Assembly: GCA_946535435.1 (NCBI GenBank)
Contig: CAMNDM010000013.1
Coordinates: 1 to 64,000 of the forward strand
Direction: 5' to 3'
DNA: 64,000 bases
DNA from: Physcocola sp002396385
GTDB lineage: Bacteria; Bacteroidota; Bacteroidia; Bacteroidales; Paludibacteraceae
The position numbers and the translations under genes are program-made. The notes under the pieces were generated by a model, which saw only the letters and a list, made by a program, of their open reading frames with translations, had not been told where the DNA came from and did no database searches. How positions within the stretch are numbered: the stretch's first letter is position 1; each line of letters opens with the position of its first letter. Of this stretch, positions 9,598 through 18,041 are shown piece after piece.

Positions 9598-9910
9598 ATG
9601 AAAAAACTTAAACTCTTATTAATCCTTCCTTTCTTATTAGCATTGTCGTGTAGCAATGAGGATGAGGAAATTCTATTAAAACTACATACTGAACACTGAT
9701 AATGGCGTTTACGTAGTTACATCATCAACCCCTATAATGATTAACTATATCCATAACAACTGGGGTTGGGGAGGTTCATACAACGGCTTCTTCCAAGCCG
9801 ACTTCTTCTGTACTTTATTACCGAGAGACGGCGTATATGACGACGGCTCTTCTGGAACACTTTACTTCAACTTCACCGAAAACAAGAAAATCCACATTTT
9901 ATACAGATAA
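9598..9910 (+). pseudogene. Remnant of a C10 (streptopain-like) cysteine peptidase lipoprotein
   Basis: An ATG at 9598 opens a lipoprotein signal peptide (MKKLKLLLILPFLLALSCSN) that runs only 33 codons to a TGA at 9697-9699. In another frame, bases from about 9675 to the TAA at 9908-9910 encode a tail with YIHNNWGWGGSYNGFFQADF. The NWGWGG-x-x-(N/D)-GFF signature is the conserved carboxy-terminal motif of peptidase C10 enzymes such as streptopain. The catalytic Cys and His blocks are missing and the two pieces are out of frame, as expected after a large internal deletion. The promoter at 9565 lies directly upstream, so the remnant is probably still transcribed. An alternative is a small unrelated secreted protein, but the lipobox plus C10 tail argues against it. 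Confidence 0.65.
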
Positions 9911-9932
9911 TAACAACCCAAAAGACAACATT

Positions 9933-10463
9933 ATGAGAAAATTAATTAAAACATTATGTTTCGCTTTGCCTCTGGCAATAGGTTTTGCAAGTTGTAGTGA
10001 CGATGAGGCAGATACAAACGGTGTAGCTGGACCTTTTTCAATATGGGAAAGCGAAGAACCGGGTGTTGATAGTATATACCCTAAAATAACAGTGCCTGCC
10101 ACTGGAGGAGAATATAAATTCCATTGCTTAAAATATGCCAACCATAGGATGAAGACAATTGATATAAGAATCAACACAAAAGACTCTTCTTACTATGGCA
10201 GCATACCATATGATTACAGTACCTCTACGCCGCATCAACTGATTAAAACACAACAAGGAGACTTAGCGACTGTTCAACCTGCTTTGATAAACGAGCAAGG
10301 AGACACTACCATTCTGAAATGGATTACTATAGAAGAGAATAATAACGAAAATACAATCAATATCAAAATCACGGAAAACGAAGACAAGCCACGATGGGCA
10401 CGTGTGGCAGTCAGGCCAGAGATCCGTCCAACGTACTTCGAATTTAAACAGGCAGCAAAATAA
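9933..10463 (+). CDS. Small lipoprotein with a BACON-like beta-sandwich domain
   Basis: The start at ATG 9933 gives 176 residues with a clear lipoprotein signal (MRKLIKTLCFALPLAIGFAS, then C). A longer frame begins at 9837 but has no signal and overlaps the peptidase remnant. The mature part begins with an acidic linker (SDDEADTNG) and then a beta-rich domain with ITVPATGGEYKF, WITIEENNN and a closing RWARVAVRPEIR...YFEFKQ strand, the pattern of BACON/Ig-like domains. It lies 22 bp after the C10 peptidase remnant and shares its promoter. In Bacteroides, C10 peptidase genes can be followed by small lipoprotein inhibitors, so this may be an orphan inhibitor; that is inference. A terminator follows at 10484. 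Confidence 0.75.
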   Translation: MRKLIKTLCFALPLAIGFASCSDDEADTNGVAGPFSIWESEEPGVDSIYPKITVPATGGEYKFHCLKYANHRMKTIDIRINTKDSSYYGSIPYDYSTSTPHQLIKTQQGDLATVQPALINEQGDTTILKWITIEENNNENTINIKITENEDKPRWARVAVRPEIRPTYFEFKQAAK

Positions 10464-10483
10464 GCTACACAACATTTCACAAC

Positions 10484-10520
10484 AAAGCCGTTTTAGGGGC
10501 AATCGCCCTAAAACGGCTTT
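10484..10520. terminator. Rho-independent terminator after the BACON-like lipoprotein gene
   Basis: A perfect 15-bp stem (AAAGCCGTTTTAGGG with its complement) closes a 7-nt loop. The stem carries T-rich ends on both strands, so it can act in either direction. Confidence 0.85.
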
Positions 10521-10653
10521 CTGCTTCTATTCAGTACCATTACATTTTGACTCTGGAGAAAGACTAGCTGACACATTTCCCTTTTCCTTTTCACCGCAAC
10601 AAACATACTTGCCCGATAAAAAGATATTACACCAACTATTTTAGTCCGTTTCA

Positions 10654-10683
10654 TTGTTTTGTGCAGATAAATCGTTACATTTG
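10654..10683 (+). promoter_or_regulatory. Promoter for the small T9SS protein gene
   Basis: TTG at 10654-10656 and TACATTTG at 10676-10683 are separated by 19 bp and match the Bacteroidota -33/-7 consensus. Transcription would start near 10690, about 15 bp before the ATG at 10706. Confidence 0.6.
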
Positions 10684-10705
10684 CCCCAACCAAATAGAAT
10701 ACGTA

Positions 10706-11176
10706 ATGGAAAAAACACTAATGACACTTGTAGCGGCATTGTCGTGTACGGCAATAAGCGCGACCAATTTAAAAGTGGTCAACCTCTCGCAAGAAGAGGC
10801 TTCGTTTGAATTGTCAAAGGTTCAGTTTATCGATTTCCGCGGAACAGATGACTTGAAAATTGTGGGAAAAGATGGCAGTACCTTGAACACTACCGCCTAT
10901 GACCAAATCCGTAGGATTGACTTTAAGGGTTCGCAATCGAGCACACCAACCTCAGTAGCCGATAACATAAAGGTGTATCCGAATCCGACCCAGGACCTTC
11001 TCGTTATTTCGGGAACGGAAAAAGAATGCAACATACAGGTTATCGATATGCAAGGGAAAAGCGTTTACAACGCTAAGGCATCGGGCAAAAGCGTAGAAAT
11101 ACCTGTAACCAACCTGAGCAACGGCACCTACCTGCTAAAAGTAGGTAACAAGGTGGTGAAATTCATCAAAGACTAA
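10706..11176 (+). CDS. Small secreted protein with T9SS type A sorting domain
   Basis: 156 residues from the ATG at 10706; a GTG at 10661 lies inside the promoter and is rejected. A signal peptide (MEKTLMTLVAALSCTAISAT) is followed by a short module (about 20-60) with repeated FELSKVQFIDF and YDQIRRIDF phrases, a common amino-terminal leader in secreted Bacteroidota proteins. A type A carboxy-terminal domain follows (about 80-156: VYPNPTQDLLVISG, VTNLSNGTYLLKVGNKVVK). There is almost nothing between leader and sorting domain, so it is a cargo carrier without an obvious effector. Function unknown. An esterase gene with a related leader follows 65-74 bp downstream; the gap holds a small hairpin (11194-11212). 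Confidence 0.82.
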   Translation: MEKTLMTLVAALSCTAISATNLKVVNLSQEEASFELSKVQFIDFRGTDDLKIVGKDGSTLNTTAYDQIRRIDFKGSQSSTPTSVADNIKVYPNPTQDLLVISGTEKECNIQVIDMQGKSVYNAKASGKSVEIPVTNLSNGTYLLKVGNKVVKFIKD

Positions 11177-11193
11177 ACTACCCCCCACTACAA

Positions 11194-11212
11194 GCCTTGC
11201 TGACGACAAGGC
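11194..11212 (+). other. Small intergenic hairpin between the T9SS protein and esterase genes
   Basis: GCCTTG and CAAGGC enclose a 7-nt loop. No T-run follows, so it is more likely an mRNA processing or stability element within an operon than a terminator. Confidence 0.4.
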
Positions 11213-11241
11213 AGAAAACTTAATTACAACAAGAAAAAATT

Positions 11242-12267
11242 ATGTGCTATATGAAAAAAGTAATATTACCAATTATCACATTGTTTGCGTGTACTGCAAA
11301 CACAATGGCAGAAGAAACCAACAAAATGTATTTGTGGATGACCGACGGTACTGTTGTAGAATATAACGTTGCCGATGTTGACAGCCTTACCTTCCAGAAA
11401 TACGAACAGCAACAACAAGAAGTCGATCCGAAGGAAACCATGCAGCAGCTGCGTGACGACTTGAAAGAGTTTGCTCCTAACATTCCAAATAACAGCTACG
11501 GAGAAGTTAAATCCTATAAATACAGTTCCAAAACAGCCGGACACGAGAAAAACGTGAAAGTAATGCTGCCCGACAACTACGACAGCAACAAGAAGTATCC
11601 GGTATTGTTCGTACTGCACGGTATTTTTGGAGACGAGAATTCAATGCTCGACGACGGAATGGGTGTAAAGAAGATGATTGCCAATGCCATAGCAGAAAAC
11701 AAGACCAAAGACATGATTGTAGTCTTCCCACAGATGTATACCAGCCCTACAGGCAACCAGCCAAGCGGTTTCTCATTCGACCAACAGACTATGAGGTACT
11801 ACGACATGTTTGAACGCGACCTACTCGACGACCTCTTGCCATGGGTTAAAGAAAACTTCTCAGTAGAAGAAGGCCGCAAGAACACGGCTATTACAGGTTT
11901 CTCGTTGGGTGGCCGCGAAGCATTGTATATTGGAACACAAAACACAGACGTATTCGGATTTGTAGGTGCAGCGTGTCCTGCACCAGGTATTGTACCAACT
12001 CAAGACCAATTTATGGTTCATGAAGGTACCATAAAGAACGAGGCAGACTTCCACCTCAAGGATGGGAACCCAGAGCCATACATTATTCTCATTTCAGGCG
12101 GTACTAACGACGGAACCGTTGGCAACTATCCTGAGCAGTACCACAACATACTGAAGAAGAACAATGTAGACCACGTATGGCACTCTATTTCAGGAACAGG
12201 CCACGACGGTAGCTCAGTACAACCTCACCTCTACAACTTTATTCGACACATTTTCAATGTAGAATAA
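11242..12267 (+). CDS. Secreted CE1-type esterase (feruloyl/acetyl-xylan esterase-like)
   Basis: 341 residues from the ATG at 11242; an ATG at 11251 (MKKVILPIITLFACTANTMA) gives a cleaner signal peptide and may be the true start. After the signal comes the leader WMTDGTVVEYNVADVDSLTF, then an alpha/beta hydrolase of the esterase D/CE1 type (about 85-341). The oxyanion-side motif is VLFVLHGIFGD; the nucleophile is Ser221 in GFSLGG, with probable Asp290 (SGGTNDG) and His321 (GTGHDG). Such enzymes remove feruloyl or acetyl groups from plant polysaccharides. No lipobox and no T9SS tail are seen, so it is probably periplasmic or released. The preceding gene lies about 65 bp upstream; a strong terminator follows. 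Confidence 0.87.
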   Translation: MCYMKKVILPIITLFACTANTMAEETNKMYLWMTDGTVVEYNVADVDSLTFQKYEQQQQEVDPKETMQQLRDDLKEFAPNIPNNSYGEVKSYKYSSKTAGHEKNVKVMLPDNYDSNKKYPVLFVLHGIFGDENSMLDDGMGVKKMIANAIAENKTKDMIVVFPQMYTSPTGNQPSGFSFDQQTMRYYDMFERDLLDDLLPWVKENFSVEEGRKNTAITGFSLGGREALYIGTQNTDVFGFVGAACPAPGIVPTQDQFMVHEGTIKNEADFHLKDGNPEPYIILISGGTNDGTVGNYPEQYHNILKKNNVDHVWHSISGTGHDGSSVQPHLYNFIRHIFNVE

Positions 12268-12290
12268 GAGAATAGAATAAACGTCATATA

Positions 12291-12322
12291 AAACAGCTGG
12301 CGAAACCGCCAGCTGTTTTTTT
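12291..12322 (+). terminator. Rho-independent terminator after the esterase gene
   Basis: A perfect 12-bp stem (AAACAGCTGGCG with its complement) has a 4-nt loop and is followed by an uninterrupted run of seven T (12316-12322). Confidence 0.92.
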
Positions 12323-12463
12323 ATTCTACTGCAGAGCCTAGGTAGTTGGTGATGATGCAATGTGGTAGACATCAGCAGGAAATCGGCGTTTCAAAATAAA
12401 AAAGAGTAGAATAGACAAGAAAAATATTTAGTATTTTTTCTAGAAAAGATTAAGATTAGAATT

Positions 12464-14071
12464 ATGGCTTTATTCGACGAGATAAAGAAGTTTAAAGACA
12501 AGTATTTGTCGGGGGCTAACGCTGAAGAGGAAAACGACGAGCGTAAGGTTGCCGATAAACGCTATTGCGAAGCTATTGCTGATGACAAGTGGTTCGACTA
12601 TTTAGACAAGTTCAGATTAGATAAAGACGACCTCGAAACGTTCAAGCATGTGCAAAACTTGTATTACGACTACGACTATGAGGGCACTATACGCCTCATT
12701 GACGAAGTGTTTGCCCGCTTGGGCGAGAGTGACCTCGGGAAAGCGTTGCTGCCTTACTATGCCGATGCCAACTTGAAGGAAGCCGAATTCAAGACACATA
12801 AGCGCAAGGCGTGCGCCGATATTGCCATTAGTTTCTATATGCAGGTGCTGTCTATTATGCCAGATAACAAACTGGCAAAACTAAACATCAGTAATGCCTT
12901 CTTGTTGACCGAGCAGCTACTTGTGGCCCGGAACTGGTTGCTGCCCCTTATAAAGACTAATATGGAGGAAAGGGCAAAGAACCTTTACCGCGACAATGTG
13001 GACAGAATGAGGACAGTGAAGTTTATGGATGTTCCGTTTACCGACCGCAAAAAGGTGCTGCTAGTGAACGACGAAGACATCCTGGCGGCCTTCTACAACA
13101 AACCTATACCGGGCTTCAACTACTGTTTCACCATTTTCGACAAACCACAAGATGTGAAGTTTTACCCCGAAATGTCGGGCGCTTTTGTGGCGCATCCGAA
13201 ACAGACGGACCACTATATAGATATGAAGCGGTACGAAATTACCGTCCTAGAAAAGAAGATGGAAGACATGAAGCTGTTCTTTCAGTCGGCAGGCGCTTCT
13301 TATTACAAGATTTCGTGCCGCCAGAAGGAGAACTACGACGTATTGGTAAACCTTGGGTTCCGCATAGGTTCCAACTCTACTTTCAACCCTGATGCAGAGA
13401 ACTCGACCCTAAAACCGAAAGATTTTGAGGAGGTCTGCTATTTCGAGGAACGCCTTTCGCCGAAAACACTGCCTTCGCTTAACCCTAACTTGGTTTGGAT
13501 GGAGGAATGGCAACCGCTCTGGAATGAAAGGGAAAAGGGACAACTCTCACTTCGCTATACGCTGAAGTTGAACGACAGCGAAAAATTAATGCCGAAGGAG
13601 AGAGAAGACATAAAGGCTTACTTCGAATCGAAGGAACAGAAGGTAAACGGCGATATTCTATATTACTATTTCTCTGACAGCGACTGCACTACCAATATGG
13701 AACTCGACGTGGTGGCTTATTTCAAGCCGCTGTCTGAATTTGTGGATGCCAGCATCTCGCTGACCGAAAAGGAATACAAGGCGGCTGTGGCCGACTGTTT
13801 GAAAGACGATGGCATGATAAGCGAAAAGGAGAGACTCTTTCTTGAAATTCGCCGTAAATCGCTGAACATTAGCGAAGATCGTGCAAAGGAGATAGAAGAT
13901 ATATGCCTTCAAGCGCTGTTCACACCAAACGAGCGCGAATATATGCGCCTCTACAAGGGAATGCTCGAACTCGGCATTGACGAAAAGGCACGTGCCCTAC
14001 TCAACAAGTGCGTTTCCGATTTCGGAATTAGCGAGTCGCGCCGACAGTTTATCGAGCGATTGGTAAAGTGA
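12464..14071 (+). CDS. Cytoplasmic protein of unknown function with TPR-like and TerB-like parts
   Basis: 535 residues, no signal peptide and no membrane segment, so cytoplasmic. The first 200 residues are helical and look like degenerate TPR units (YYDYDYEGTIRLIDEVFARL, FYMQVLSIMPDNKLAKLNIS). The middle (about 210-400) is an alpha/beta region I cannot assign (FNYCFTIFDKPQDVKFYPEM, VLVNLGFRIGSNS). The last 100 residues contain KDDGMISEKERLFLEIRRKS followed by LNISEDRAKEIE, the pattern of TerB-like helical domains. The gene stands alone between a terminator and the convergent hslR gene and ends with TGA, showing that TGA is a normal stop in this genome. Function unknown. Confidence 0.8.
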   Translation: MALFDEIKKFKDKYLSGANAEEENDERKVADKRYCEAIADDKWFDYLDKFRLDKDDLETFKHVQNLYYDYDYEGTIRLIDEVFARLGESDLGKALLPYYADANLKEAEFKTHKRKACADIAISFYMQVLSIMPDNKLAKLNISNAFLLTEQLLVARNWLLPLIKTNMEERAKNLYRDNVDRMRTVKFMDVPFTDRKKVLLVNDEDILAAFYNKPIPGFNYCFTIFDKPQDVKFYPEMSGAFVAHPKQTDHYIDMKRYEITVLEKKMEDMKLFFQSAGASYYKISCRQKENYDVLVNLGFRIGSNSTFNPDAENSTLKPKDFEEVCYFEERLSPKTLPSLNPNLVWMEEWQPLWNEREKGQLSLRYTLKLNDSEKLMPKEREDIKAYFESKEQKVNGDILYYYFSDSDCTTNMELDVVAYFKPLSEFVDASISLTEKEYKAAVADCLKDDGMISEKERLFLEIRRKSLNISEDRAKEIEDICLQALFTPNEREYMRLYKGMLELGIDEKARALLNKCVSDFGISESRRQFIERLVK

Positions 14072-14140
14072 CACCTATTGAAAATAATAGACAATATGTA
14101 CACTATACATCTTAATTTCTAAAAGATGTGTTAAGTAAAA

Positions 14141-14617
14141 TCAATCGTCCTCCTCTTCGTCATCGCTGTCGTAACCAAAAATAAAGCCAGGAAGGTCTTC
14201 ATCGGCAATAGCAGGAGCATCGGGAGCCTCATCGTCGCCCATATACTCCATAAGTTGCCGGCGGTCACGCTTGGTAGGTCGTCCAGTTCCCCTGTCGCGT
14301 TTACCGTTAAGGCTGAATTTCGTCATTTCAAGAATTTCGAGTTGCTCAGCAGGAGTGACATTTTCCATAAATTCAGGCACAAGTTTGGCCCCCATCCGGT
14401 TTTCAGTCAGCGCCAGCACCTTGAACGAATAAGTAACCGGCGGTCTTTTCACCATTACCACATCGTTGACTCGCACACAATGCGAAGGTTTCAGGTTAGA
14501 GCCGTTTCGGGCAATGCGTCCCTTTTTGCACGCATCAGCCGCCATACTCCTCGTTTTAAAGAGTCTAACCGCCCATAACCACTTATCAACACGGACCTCC
14601 TTCAATTCTTCTTTCAT
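14141..14617 (-). CDS. hslR: S4-domain RNA-binding protein, Hsp15 family
   Basis: 158 residues. An amino-terminal S4 domain (RVDKWLWAVRLFKTRSMAAD, then ACKKGRIARNG and VRVNDVVMVK) is followed by a basic segment (GKRDRGTGRPTKRDRR) and a very acidic tail (YDSDDEEEDD). Hsp15 binds the 50S subunit carrying peptidyl-tRNA and helps rescue stalled ribosomes. The gene lies 6 bp downstream of pth, which releases the stalled peptidyl-tRNA, and both follow rplY in the same direction; this order is common in Bacteroidota. The acidic tail is lineage-specific. Confidence 0.9.
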   Translation of the reverse strand: MKEELKEVRVDKWLWAVRLFKTRSMAADACKKGRIARNGSNLKPSHCVRVNDVVMVKRPPVTYSFKVLALTENRMGAKLVPEFMENVTPAEQLEILEMTKFSLNGKRDRGTGRPTKRDRRQLMEYMGDDEAPDAPAIADEDLPGFIFGYDSDDEEEDD

Positions 14618-14623
14618 AGGCGC

Positions 14624-15187
14624 TTATTTGTTATTGAACTGGGTCATAGTCAGTTCAAGTCCCGCAAGACAGAAACTTTTAATCAATTCAGTAACGACAG
14701 CCGCACGTTCGGGAAAAGCCGCAGCCTCTTCCGCCGAAAAATTACCCAGCACATAATCGATCTGCATGCCTTTAGGGAAGTTACCGCCGACGCCAAAGCG
14801 CAAACGGGCGTACTTGGCCGTGCCAATCAAAGCCTCGATGTTCTTCAAGCCATTGTGTCCGCCAGCCCCCCCACTACCCTTCAGGCGCAAAGTGCCGAAA
14901 GGAAGGGCAATATCGTCGACCAGGACCAAAAGGTTTTCAACAGGTATTTTTTCGGTTTGCAGCCAATAACGGACCGCATTACCACTGAGATTCATATACG
15001 TATTAGGCTTCAACAACACCAGTTCTGCGTTTTTAACCCTGCACTGTGCAGTAGCGCCATAACGGCCCTCGCTAAAAACAATATTGGACGCCTTGGCAAA
15101 GGCGTCCAATAATTTAAAACCTGTGTTGTGGCGGGTGTCTTGGAACTCAGCGCCAATATTACCCAAGCCCACAATCAGATATTTCAT
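14624..15187 (-). CDS. pth: Peptidyl-tRNA hydrolase
   Basis: 187 residues, the usual length. It cleaves the ester bond of peptidyl-tRNA that has dropped off the ribosome. The catalytic His20 is in DTRHNTG. The other conserved blocks are present: NTYMN (Asn66), VDDI (Asp91/Asp92) and GGHNGL (Asn112). It lies 28 bp after rplY and 6 bp before hslR and is almost certainly cotranscribed with them. Confidence 0.97.
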   Translation of the reverse strand: MKYLIVGLGNIGAEFQDTRHNTGFKLLDAFAKASNIVFSEGRYGATAQCRVKNAELVLLKPNTYMNLSGNAVRYWLQTEKIPVENLLVLVDDIALPFGTLRLKGSGGAGGHNGLKNIEALIGTAKYARLRFGVGGNFPKGMQIDYVLGNFSAEEAAAFPERAAVVTELIKSFCLAGLELTMTQFNNK

Positions 15188-15215
15188 GCTTTGTAAGCTA
15201 TAAAATTTTCAGAAA

Positions 15216-15800
15216 TTACTTAGCATTCTTAGCAGCAGCCATAGCAGCCGCAGCAGCACGGGTAGGCTTAACAGTAAGAACAACGTTCTGAGGGTTGTCG
15301 AGCAACTCGAGCCTGTCGAAAGAAAGGTCCTTAACCTGAATAGACTTGTTCAAGCCAAGCGACTCTACGTTAATCTCAAGAGTTTCTGGAATATCGGTAT
15401 AAACAGCCTTAACCTTCAAGCGGCGAACGTTCTGGATGAGTTTACCACCGGCTTTAACACCTTCAGCGTGACCTACAGAAACTACAGGCACCTTCATAAC
15501 AACAGGCTTGTTTTCGCTAACTTCAAGGAAGTCGATATGGAGAACCTTGTCGTTTACAGGGTGGAACTGGGCTTCCTGCATGATAGCCTTGTAAGCCTTA
15601 CCGTCGATGTTCAATTCTACAACGAAGATTTCTGGAGTGTAGATAAGCTTGCGTACATCGTTGTTAGTAACTACGAAGGTAGAGATTACCTTGCCACCAC
15701 CATAAAGGATACAAGGAATGTTGCCATTAGCACGGATAGCCTTAGTAGCCTTCTTGCCAGTCTCTGTTCTTACAGAGCCATTTAAAGAGAATGATTTCAT
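15216..15800 (-). CDS. rplY: 50S ribosomal protein L25 (CTC family)
   Basis: 194 residues, the longer CTC-type L25 with a carboxy-terminal beta domain. The amino part (VRTETGKKATKAIRANGNIP, CILYGGG) is the 5S rRNA-binding domain; the second domain runs from about residue 95. The tail is alanine-rich (RAAAAAMAAAKNAK). It heads the rplY-pth-hslR group. Two -7 boxes (15823-15830 and 15899-15906, minus strand) lie upstream. Confidence 0.96.
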   Translation of the reverse strand: MKSFSLNGSVRTETGKKATKAIRANGNIPCILYGGGKVISTFVVTNNDVRKLIYTPEIFVVELNIDGKAYKAIMQEAQFHPVNDKVLHIDFLEVSENKPVVMKVPVVSVGHAEGVKAGGKLIQNVRRLKVKAVYTDIPETLEINVESLGLNKSIQVKDLSFDRLELLDNPQNVVLTVKPTRAAAAAMAAAKNAK

Positions 15801-15822
15801 TTTAATTGTTTTTTGTGTTACT

Positions 15823-15906
15823 CAAAATTAAGTTTAGTAATGGCTTAATTTCCCATCACACTTTCCGGATTTTCTGAGTCGAACCCGAAAAAGCGTTGCA
15901 AAATTA
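15823..15906 (-). promoter_or_regulatory. Two candidate -7 boxes upstream of rplY
   Basis: On the minus strand TAATTTTG occurs at 15830-15823 and again at 15906-15899; both match TAnnTTTG. Transcription would begin about 10 bp downstream of each, giving leaders of roughly 15 or 90 nt before the rplY start at 15800. Which is used cannot be told from sequence. Confidence 0.45.
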
Positions 15907-15966
15907 CATAATTTTTAGCTAACCAACAAATTTGGCGTAAGTTTTCCCCTCATAAACAGCAAATTG

Positions 15967-17163
15967 TTAACAACTTTCCTGAGAATACGACCCAGCCATA
16001 CTATCGAGTCCCCTTTTCAAGCGTGCCAAAGCCTCTTCAAGAACAGCCTTAGGACACGCGAGGTTCAGACGCAGGAAGTCACGTCCGGCAGTTCTTCCAT
16101 AAATAAATCCGGGGCTGACCCTTAATCCGTATTCGTTTTCCAGACATTTGGCAACATCGGAAGAAGGAGGGAAACCGCATAAGTGCAGCCAAGCCAAATA
16201 GGTACCCTCCAGGCGGCACACCTCCACCCCCGGCATCTGTTCTTTCACAAAAGAGCAGAGCACCTTATAATTGGCATGAATATAGGCATTAACGGCCTCG
16301 AGCCACTGTTCACCCCCATTGTACGCCGCCTGCAGGGCAACCACCCCAAAGGCATTGACATCGCACACCTCGTTAATATTGATTGCCTTGTCTATTTTCC
16401 GGCGGTAGTCGGCATCGGGAACCGTGATATTCGCAATCTGCAGTCCGGCAATATTAAAAGCCTTTGACGGCGAGGTGCAAATAGCCGCATTCTGCAAAAA
16501 TTGGGTTGGCAGTGTACCATAGGACGTAAAGGTGAAAACGGGACTTACAATTTCGCAATGAATCTCGTCGGCAACAACAAAAACACCGTGTTTCAAGCAC
16601 AGTTCACCCATTCGCCGCAATTCGGCAGCCGTCCACACCCTTCCGGCCGGATTATGTGGGTTACACAAAAGAAAGACCTTCACGGCAGGGTCGGCGACCT
16701 TCTGTTCAAAATCGGCAAAATCGATGGTATAAGTTCCATCGGCAAAGAGCAGTTCGTTCTCAACCAGTTCGCAACCATTGTTACGGATGGAAGAAAAGAA
16801 ACAGTTGTAGACAGGCGTCTGTACCAGGACCTTTTCACCTGGTTTAGCCACCGCCTTAATAATAGCGGAAACAGCCGGCACCACACCAGACGTATAGATA
16901 ATCCAGTCGCGCTGCATGGTCCACCCGTGTCGTCGTTCAAACCAGTCAATAACCGCATCATAATACGAATCGGGGACTTTCACATAGCCGAAAACGCCAT
17001 GTTTCACCCTCTCTTCCAGCGCTTCAACAATGCAAGGAGCAGCAGGGAAGTCCATATCGGCCACCCACAGGGGCAGTACACCGTCGGCAACATCGTCCCA
17101 CTTATAGCAGGCCGTCCCCCTTCGGTTGGGAACCACATCGAAATTAAAATCGTCGTTCGTCAT
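15967..17163 (-). CDS. PLP-dependent aminotransferase/C-S lyase, MalY/PatB family
   Basis: 398 residues, fold type I. The PLP lysine is Lys234 in SPSKAFNIAG, with Asp199 (VVADEIHCE) for the pyridine nitrogen and CNPHNPAGRVW for substrate binding. The VLPLWVADMDFP opening is typical of MalY/PatB proteins, which cleave cystathionine or related thioethers to a thiol, pyruvate and ammonia. The start codon overlaps the stop of the DUF3737 gene by 4 bp, so translation is coupled. It is the last gene of an operon that begins with the Sua5/YciO gene. Substrate is not determined by the sequence. Confidence 0.92.
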   Translation of the reverse strand: MTNDDFNFDVVPNRRGTACYKWDDVADGVLPLWVADMDFPAAPCIVEALEERVKHGVFGYVKVPDSYYDAVIDWFERRHGWTMQRDWIIYTSGVVPAVSAIIKAVAKPGEKVLVQTPVYNCFFSSIRNNGCELVENELLFADGTYTIDFADFEQKVADPAVKVFLLCNPHNPAGRVWTAAELRRMGELCLKHGVFVVADEIHCEIVSPVFTFTSYGTLPTQFLQNAAICTSPSKAFNIAGLQIANITVPDADYRRKIDKAININEVCDVNAFGVVALQAAYNGGEQWLEAVNAYIHANYKVLCSFVKEQMPGVEVCRLEGTYLAWLHLCGFPPSSDVAKCLENEYGLRVSPGFIYGRTAGRDFLRLNLACPKAVLEEALARLKRGLDSMAGSYSQESC

Positions 17164-18029
17164 ATCTGCTGCGTTCTGGTTATAATCTCACAATTGGCCG
17201 GAGCCTTTCTATTTTCATCAAGGGTAACAGACCCAATGGCATCGGCCACAATACGCCCCGAAGTAGGGTTCTTTATATTGGTAATAGCCCCCCTAATGTC
17301 GGCCTGTAAAGTCGAGTATTCGAAAGCCCGGTCGCAGTCGGGTCCGAAGGAGCAGTTTTCAAGGACCAGGTTGTCGGCGTAGCATAGCGGCTGCTCGCCA
17401 GTGATGTGGCAGTTGACCAGACGCAGATTGCGGGAATGCCAACCCAGATACTCGCCATTGAGTTCCGAGTCGTAAACCGTAACATCTTCCACTTCCCAGA
17501 AAGCATCTTTAGTCGTAATTTTCGCATTGCGGACTTCCACGTTCCTCACATACTGGAACACATACTTACTGTCGCACACAAAGCCATTGATCCGGATATT
17601 TTCACAGAACATAAAGGGGTAAGTACCGCCGTGCAGGACTAAATTGGCCGCCTCGATATTGTTGCAACGCCAGAAAAATTCGTCGGCATCGTTGGCGACC
17701 ACATTGACCAGTTGCAAGTCGTCCATTTCCCGGAACATTTTCGGAGCGTCGATAACCGTATCACTCATTTTCAGGTGCGAGGAATACCACAAGGCTGAGC
17801 GGGCATCTTTCCCGAACCGGCAGTTCGAGACAGACAACCCGTCGACATGCCAAAAAGGATAGTGCCCCTCGAAATTGCAATTTACGGCCTCAATGTCGGA
17901 ACATTCCTTTACAGCCGATTCCCCCTCACCGATATAAACTTCTTCGAGTCGGAGGTGGTGGGACTCGAACAAAGGGCGTTCACCAAAGAAACGCCTATTC
18001 TTTACAATCTGTTTTTCCATATAGTTCAA
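17160..18029 (-). CDS. DUF3737 family protein (right-handed beta-helix)
   Basis: 289 residues, or 286 from the internal ATG (MEKQIVKNRRFFGERPLFES). The sequence is a regular series of short beta strands with repeating hydrophobic and Asn/Cys positions (IEAVNCNFEGHYPFWHVDGL, LSVSNCRFG, LRLVNCHITG), which fits a single-stranded right-handed beta-helix. No signal peptide. The family has no known biochemical activity. It overlaps the PatB-like gene by 4 bp and lies 12 bp after the MATE gene. DUF3737 genes often sit beside PLP lyases, so a shared pathway is plausible but unproved. Confidence 0.88.
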   Translation of the reverse strand: MNYMEKQIVKNRRFFGERPLFESHHLRLEEVYIGEGESAVKECSDIEAVNCNFEGHYPFWHVDGLSVSNCRFGKDARSALWYSSHLKMSDTVIDAPKMFREMDDLQLVNVVANDADEFFWRCNNIEAANLVLHGGTYPFMFCENIRINGFVCDSKYVFQYVRNVEVRNAKITTKDAFWEVEDVTVYDSELNGEYLGWHSRNLRLVNCHITGEQPLCYADNLVLENCSFGPDCDRAFEYSTLQADIRGAITNIKNPTSGRIVADAIGSVTLDENRKAPANCEIITRTQQI

Positions 18030-18041
18030 AAAAAATAACGG

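Noticed and set aside
9837..9932. Longer start for the BACON-like lipoprotein at 9837
   Set aside because: It has no signal at its amino end and runs through the peptidase remnant; the ATG at 9933 opens a perfect lipoprotein signal.
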